From the NCBI GenBank assembly GCA_964551335.1, contig CAZKCO010000014.1, positions 62,001 through 126,000 on the forward strand: DNA of 64,000 nt, written 5' to 3'. A model generated the notes under the pieces. The model was given only the letters and a program-made list of their open reading frames with translations, was not told the origin of the DNA and made no database searches. The translations under genes and the position numbers were made by a program. Shown in pieces: positions 59,760-64,000 of this stretch. The first letter of the stretch is position 1, and every line of letters begins with the position of its first letter. The stretch comes from Tunicatimonas sp964551335. GTDB lineage: Bacteria > Bacteroidota > Bacteroidia > Cytophagales > Cyclobacteriaceae.

Positions 59760-62645
59760 ATGGCTACCGAAAACCTGACTGAAGAAAGACAAGACGCCGC
59801 AGCAGTAGTTTCTACGATTGTTGCCCCCGAATACGATCAGGAGACTATCGAGATCTTCGGAGCAAGGGAACATAATCTGAAGACCATTGATGTTTCTTTG
59901 CCCCGCAATAAATTGATCGTAATTACCGGTATCAGTGGCAGCGGGAAATCGTCATTAGCCTTTGATACTATTTATGCCGAAGGGCAGCGCCGCTATATGG
60001 AAAGCTTTTCGGCCTACGCCCGCTCCTTCATCGGTAATTTGCAACGCCCGGAGGTGGATAAAATCAACGGATTAAGCCCGGTGATCTCCATTGAGCAGAA
60101 GACTACCTCTAAAAATCCTCGCTCTACCGTCGGCACGGTTACCGAAATTTACGATTTTATGCGCCTGCTCTTTGCCCGGGCTTCGGAAGCTTTTTCTTAC
60201 GAAACCGGCAAGAAGATGGAACGCCAAAGCGAAGAGCAGATCATCGACCGGATTATGGATGATTTCGCGGGGGGCAAGCTAGTCATTCTGGCCCCCATCG
60301 TGAAGGGCCGTAAGGGCCACTACCGGGAGTTGTTTCAGCAAATCCGGAAGATGGGCTTCGCCAAAGTACGGGTTGACGGTGAGGTGATGGATTTGGTGCC
60401 CAAGATGCAGGTAGATCGCTACAAAACCCACGATATTGAGATTGTGGTTGATCGGGTAATTGTCCGCGACGATGATCGCTACCGCATTGCCGAATCCATC
60501 AAAACCGCTCTCCAGCACGGCAAGGGCATTATTATGGTGGATGACACGAAAGGCAATATTCAGCACTTTTCTAAGTTCTTGATGGACCCGGAAACCGGCT
60601 TAGCCTACGATGAACCGGCTCCGAACACCTTCTCGTTTAACTCTCCCTACGGCATGTGCCCCACCTGTCACGGACTGGGTTCAATTGAGAAGTTTTCCGA
60701 AGAAGCCATTTTTCCCAACGAAAAGCTCAGCATCCGGCAGGGTGGCATTGCCCCACTGGGCGAGTACCGCGACATCTGGATTTTCAAGAAGCTGCAGGCA
60801 ATGCTGAAGCGGCACAAGGTGAAGCTGACGACCCCAATTAAAGATCTTTCAGATAAGGTACGGGAAGTCATTCTCTACGGTGATCCCAAGCCGGTTTCGG
60901 TTAAGTCGGTGAAGTATCCGGGCTCTACTTACGATACAGTTTTTGAAGGAATCACTGGCTATCTGGAGAAGCAAAGCGAGACCGGCACCGATAAAACCCA
61001 GAAGTGGGTGAAGCAGTTTATGACCAGTACTACCTGCCCCGAGTGTGAAGGAGCCCGGCTGAAGAAAGAGTCCCGCTACTTTAAAATTGCCGATAAAAAC
61101 ATTGCCGAACTGGCCCAGCTGAACATTGATGATCTGCAAGCCTGGTTCGAGAACCTGGAAGACCGCCTCTCTGACCGCCAGCGGCTCATTGGGGGAGAAG
61201 TGCTGAAAGAAATTCGTAAGCGTATTGGCTTTTTGGTGGACGTAGGACTCACCTATTTGACCCTAGATCGCCCGCTGCGGACCCTGTCTGGAGGGGAAGC
61301 TCAGCGTATCCGGCTGGCAACCCAGATCGGAACCCAGTTGGTAGGCGTGCTCTACATTCTAGATGAGCCTAGCATTGGTCTGCACCAGCGCGATAATGTG
61401 AAGTTGATTAAAGCCTTGCAGGATTTACGCGACCTGGGCAATACGGTGATTGTGGTAGAGCACGACAAAGATATGATGCTGCAAGCTGATCATATCGTAG
61501 ATATTGGACCGGGAGCCGGACGGCACGGCGGCCGGGTGATTGCCGACGGTAGTCCTCAGGAGTTTCTGGAGCTAGGTGGAATCACTGCGGATTACCTCAA
61601 GGGTATTCGCTCCATTGAAGTGCCGGCTAAGCGGCGAAAGGGTAGCGGCGAAAAACTGGTGCTGACCGGTGCCACCGGCCATAATCTAAAAAATGTAAAG
61701 CTGACGCTGCCATTGGGCAAAATGGTGTGTGTCACCGGAGTATCGGGAAGCGGTAAGTCTACGCTGATTCACGAAACACTGTTTCCGTTACTCAGCAAGC
61801 ATTATTATCGCTCTTACGCTGACCCTTGTCCTTATGACAGCATCAAAGGAGTTGAGCATATTGATAAAGTCATTGAGGTAGATCAGGCCCCTATCGGGCG
61901 CACTCCTCGTTCTAATCCGGCTACCTACACCGGAGTGTTCACCGATATTCGTGCATTGTTTACCGAGTTACCCGAAGCTAAAATTCGGGGCTATAAGCCC
62001 GGTCGATTCTCCTTCAACGTGAAAGGTGGGCGCTGCGAAACCTGCCAGGGTGGTGGTATGCAACTGATCGAGATGGACTTTCTGCCCGACGTGCACGTCC
62101 CCTGCCCTACCTGTAAGGGAAAACGCTACAACCGCGAAACCCTGGAAATTCGCTTTAAAGGAAAATCTATCTCTGACGTGCTGGATATGACCGTAGAGCA
62201 AGCGGTAGAATTTTTTGAGAACCAGCCGCGTATTCTGCGGAAGATTCAAACATTGGAGGATGTAGGTTTGGGTTATATCACACTGGGGCAGCACGCCACT
62301 ACGCTGTCGGGTGGAGAAGCCCAGCGGGTAAAACTGGCTACCGAACTATCCAAAAAGGACACCGGCCAGACACTCTACATTCTGGATGAACCCACCACCG
62401 GACTGCACTTTCAGGATATTCAGCATCTGCTGGATGTGCTTAACAAACTGGTAGACAAAGGAAATACGGTGCTGGTTATTGAGCACAACATGGACGTGGT
62501 GAAGGTGGCCGACCACATCATCGATCTAGGACCGGAAGGCGGCAATGGCGGCGGGCAAATCATCTGTCAGGGTACACCTGAAAAGGTGGCTAAGTGCACC
62601 AAAGGCTATACCGCTAAGTTTCTGAAAGAAGAACTGAAGCTGTAG
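59760..62645 (+). CDS. uvrA: Excinuclease ABC subunit A
   Basis: I choose ATG 59760; GTG 59754 is possible and adds two residues. The 961-residue protein has both ATPase heads: Walker A sites VITGISGSGKSSLAFDT and CVTGVSGSGKSTLIHET, with signature motifs LRTLSGGEAQRIRLA and ATTLSGGEAQRVKLA. Zinc-binding Cys pairs are in GMCPTCHGLGS, TTCPECEGARLK, RCETCQGGGMQ and VPCPTCKGKRYN. UvrA finds bulky DNA lesions and loads UvrB. No UvrB gene is in the window. Confidence 0.98.
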   Translation: MATENLTEERQDAAAVVSTIVAPEYDQETIEIFGAREHNLKTIDVSLPRNKLIVITGISGSGKSSLAFDTIYAEGQRRYMESFSAYARSFIGNLQRPEVDKINGLSPVISIEQKTTSKNPRSTVGTVTEIYDFMRLLFARASEAFSYETGKKMERQSEEQIIDRIMDDFAGGKLVILAPIVKGRKGHYRELFQQIRKMGFAKVRVDGEVMDLVPKMQVDRYKTHDIEIVVDRVIVRDDDRYRIAESIKTALQHGKGIIMVDDTKGNIQHFSKFLMDPETGLAYDEPAPNTFSFNSPYGMCPTCHGLGSIEKFSEEAIFPNEKLSIRQGGIAPLGEYRDIWIFKKLQAMLKRHKVKLTTPIKDLSDKVREVILYGDPKPVSVKSVKYPGSTYDTVFEGITGYLEKQSETGTDKTQKWVKQFMTSTTCPECEGARLKKESRYFKIADKNIAELAQLNIDDLQAWFENLEDRLSDRQRLIGGEVLKEIRKRIGFLVDVGLTYLTLDRPLRTLSGGEAQRIRLATQIGTQLVGVLYILDEPSIGLHQRDNVKLIKALQDLRDLGNTVIVVEHDKDMMLQADHIVDIGPGAGRHGGRVIADGSPQEFLELGGITADYLKGIRSIEVPAKRRKGSGEKLVLTGATGHNLKNVKLTLPLGKMVCVTGVSGSGKSTLIHETLFPLLSKHYYRSYADPCPYDSIKGVEHIDKVIEVDQAPIGRTPRSNPATYTGVFTDIRALFTELPEAKIRGYKPGRFSFNVKGGRCETCQGGGMQLIEMDFLPDVHVPCPTCKGKRYNRETLEIRFKGKSISDVLDMTVEQAVEFFENQPRILRKIQTLEDVGLGYITLGQHATTLSGGEAQRVKLATELSKKDTGQTLYILDEPTTGLHFQDIQHLLDVLNKLVDKGNTVLVIEHNMDVVKVADHIIDLGPEGGNGGGQIICQGTPEKVAKCTKGYTAKFLKEELKL

Positions 62646-62984
62646 ATGAACATTAGTCGTTGACTAGCAGCGGCTTCTCCGGCACCCAACGGGCTGAGCT
62701 AGTTTTACCTGTCAGCCCAAAAATGGTAGTAAATTTTATAGCAAAAGTAATAAAGAACCGAGTGCATTCTCTGATGCAACGGATAAGATAGTACAAATTA
62801 TGTGCTGAGTAAAGGCCATATTTGGAAATAGGTCTTCCAGAATAAATACACCCGCCACGTTCAGAAGAGAGACTTTGTGTCTAGTTGTCTGAGAAGTTTG
62901 CCCCAGTTTCTTGAAAAACAACCGAACACCTGCGTTTGGCAATCGTTAACTCTGGTGAGATTGAACTTTATTTTTTTAAGTACT
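62646..62984. other. Gene-free stretch after uvrA with a weak hairpin
   Basis: These 339 bases hold no supported gene; a 68-residue minus-strand frame at 62736-62942 lacks protein-like features. GGGCTGA (62691-62697) pairs with TCAGCCC (62712-62718), the only clear hairpin, without a T tract, so it is a weak uvrA terminator candidate. The remainder is AT-rich and should contain the promoter of the next gene. Confidence 0.45.
62691..62718 (+). terminator. Weak hairpin after uvrA
   Basis: A 7-bp stem with a 14-nt loop, 45 bp past the uvrA stop. It is followed by AAAAATGG rather than T residues, so termination is uncertain. Confidence 0.3.
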
Positions 62985-64000
62985 ATGGCAGTTGTAGAAA
63001 ATCCCAATGAATATACCGTAGCTCAGCGAAACCTGAGTACCCAATTACCCGACATTGGTAAGCCCCGGATAGTGATTATCGGTGGCGGCTTTGCCGGAAT
63101 ACAAATGGTAAAAAACCTGAAGATGAAAGATGTGCAGGTGGTGATGCTAGATCGGCATAACTACCATACTTTTCAGCCTTTACTGTATCAGGTGGCTACC
63201 GCCGGACTGGAGCCAGATTCCATTGCGGCCCCGCTACGGAAAGTATTTGACGATGAGAAAAACTTTTTCTTCCGCATGGCCCGGGTAGAGCGGATTGATC
63301 CCGATAGTCAGCGAGTACACACCAGTATTGGCGAAATCACGTATGATTACCTGGTGGTTGCCGTAGGCACCCAGACCAACTATTTTGGCAACGAGCGTAT
63401 TCAGAAGTTGGCCTTTCCACTCAAGCAGGTACCGCAGGCACTTAACCTGCGTAGCCACATTTTACAGAATTTTGAGAAAGCTGTTACTTCCGATTCTGAC
63501 GAAGAAATAGATCGCCTCACTAACTTTGTGATTGTGGGTGGCGGACCCACCGGGGTAGAACTGGCCGGCGCTCTGGGCGAACTCAAAAAATTTGTATTAC
63601 CCCGCGACTATCCCGAACTGGATTTTAAGGTAATGAAGGTATACCTGGTGGAAGGATTAGACCGACTTTTGCCTACCATGTCGGAGAACGCGGGCAAACG
63701 ATCTGAAAAGGACTTAACCGAGCGCTTTGATACTATTGTGAAGTTGAACACCATGGTGAAGGACTACGACGGTTATCAGGTGACACTTAGCAACGGCGAG
63801 AAACTTATTAGTGAAACCCTTGTTTGGGCGGCCGGAGTGCAGGGAGTAATTATTCCCGGACTGGATAAAGCTACTGTAGAGAAGGGGCGCTACGTAGTGG
63901 ACGAGATTAACCGGGTGAAGGGCTACGATAATGTATTTGCCGTGGGAGATATAGCCGCGATGTACACGGAAGAGTATCCCAAAGGACATCCGCAGGTGGC
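62985..64000 (+). CDS. Type II NADH dehydrogenase-like FAD oxidoreductase (partial, runs off the right edge)
   Basis: The frame starts at ATG 62985 and is open to the window end (338 codons). Two dinucleotide sites are seen: RIVIIGGGFAGIQMVKNL for FAD and NFVIVGGGPTGVELAGALGE for NADH. HNYHTFQPLLYQVATAGLEP, YDYLVVAVGTQTNYFG and GYDNVFAVGDIAAM are typical of the Ndh-2 family, which passes electrons from NADH to quinone at the inner membrane without pumping protons. The C-terminal membrane-binding part is beyond the window. Confidence 0.93.
   Translation, partial: MAVVENPNEYTVAQRNLSTQLPDIGKPRIVIIGGGFAGIQMVKNLKMKDVQVVMLDRHNYHTFQPLLYQVATAGLEPDSIAAPLRKVFDDEKNFFFRMARVERIDPDSQRVHTSIGEITYDYLVVAVGTQTNYFGNERIQKLAFPLKQVPQALNLRSHILQNFEKAVTSDSDEEIDRLTNFVIVGGGPTGVELAGALGELKKFVLPRDYPELDFKVMKVYLVEGLDRLLPTMSENAGKRSEKDLTERFDTIVKLNTMVKDYDGYQVTLSNGEKLISETLVWAAGVQGVIIPGLDKATVEKGRYVVDEINRVKGYDNVFAVGDIAAMYTEEYPKGHPQV

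Noticed and set aside
59751..59763. Shared 13-nt string AGTGTGCCTATGG at the starts of uvrA and the 16.8-kb gene
   Set aside because: Short, around start codons only, and likely chance plus common translation-start context; recorded as a curiosity.
62736..62942. 68-residue minus-strand frame after uvrA
   Set aside because: No recognisable motif, and it sits in an AT-rich intergenic region expected to hold a promoter.

Overview
The window reads as a chromosomal segment of a Bacteroidota bacterium, most likely a marine-type Cytophagales. The evidence is the C-terminus of a SusD/RagB-like protein at the left edge, a GH97 enzyme, exported Gfo/Idh/MocA oxidoreductases with twin-arginine leaders, many short lipoproteins, weak or absent Shine-Dalgarno sequences, TAnnTTTG-like promoter elements and TIGR01777/TIGR00730 housekeeping proteins. 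I saw no rRNA, tRNA, CRISPR array, prophage or transposase gene.

Layout. 0-2.4 kb: end of a SusD-like gene, a Uma2 nuclease-fold protein and an ECF sigma factor with a membrane and a periplasmic partner. 2.6-15 kb: secreted hydrolases and lipoproteins, including a set made of an exported RidA, an exported SelA-fold PLP enzyme and an exported amidohydrolase, followed by a frameshifted sorbosone-dehydrogenase-like gene and an SGNH hydrolase. 15-21 kb: small proteins, ssb, an AT-rich HEPN-like orphan, a DUF4038/apiosidase-like glycosidase and an MBL/hydrolase/zinc-ribbon operon. 21.6-27.5 kb: a complete RND efflux operon (adaptor, pump, outer-membrane channel) with no regulator beside it. 27.6-33.6 kb: GH97, an NTF2-like protein and a very large BNR/sortilin-type propeller. 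33.6-42 kb: exported Gfo/Idh/MocA enzymes and a leftward amino-sugar operon (two Gfo/Idh/MocA proteins, an SSS symporter, NagB, NagA, an SDR). 42-52 kb: an aldonolactone-oxidase-like flavoenzyme, a beta-helix/hydrolase fusion lipoprotein, small stress-type proteins, two AraC regulators, a CFA-synthase-like methyltransferase and a stretch of decayed genes including a cupin. 52.6-55.5 kb: DinB, an ApnO-like dehydrogenase and a DUF1537 sugar-acid kinase. 55.6-64 kb: a PH-domain protein, a TIGR01777 epimerase, a broken four-helix-bundle gene, a LOG-family protein, a lytic transglycosylase, uvrA and the start of a type II NADH dehydrogenase.

Much of the gene content fits secreted glycan and sugar-derivative catabolism: glycosidases outside the cytoplasm, exported oxidoreductases and lyases acting on released products, then symport and cytoplasmic amino-sugar or sugar-acid steps.

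The most unusual structure is not a gene. At least seven intergenic sites carry imperfect tandem octamers (consensus about RGTGTTAK) facing their reverse-complement octamers, often next to a short GC-rich palindrome. At six sites the two arms enclose only a short spacer. At 57.0-57.6 kb they enclose a four-helix-bundle (S23/IVS-type) gene carrying an in-frame stop. This looks like a dispersed element with one cargo-bearing copy and several empty copies, and it is the best candidate here for something undescribed.
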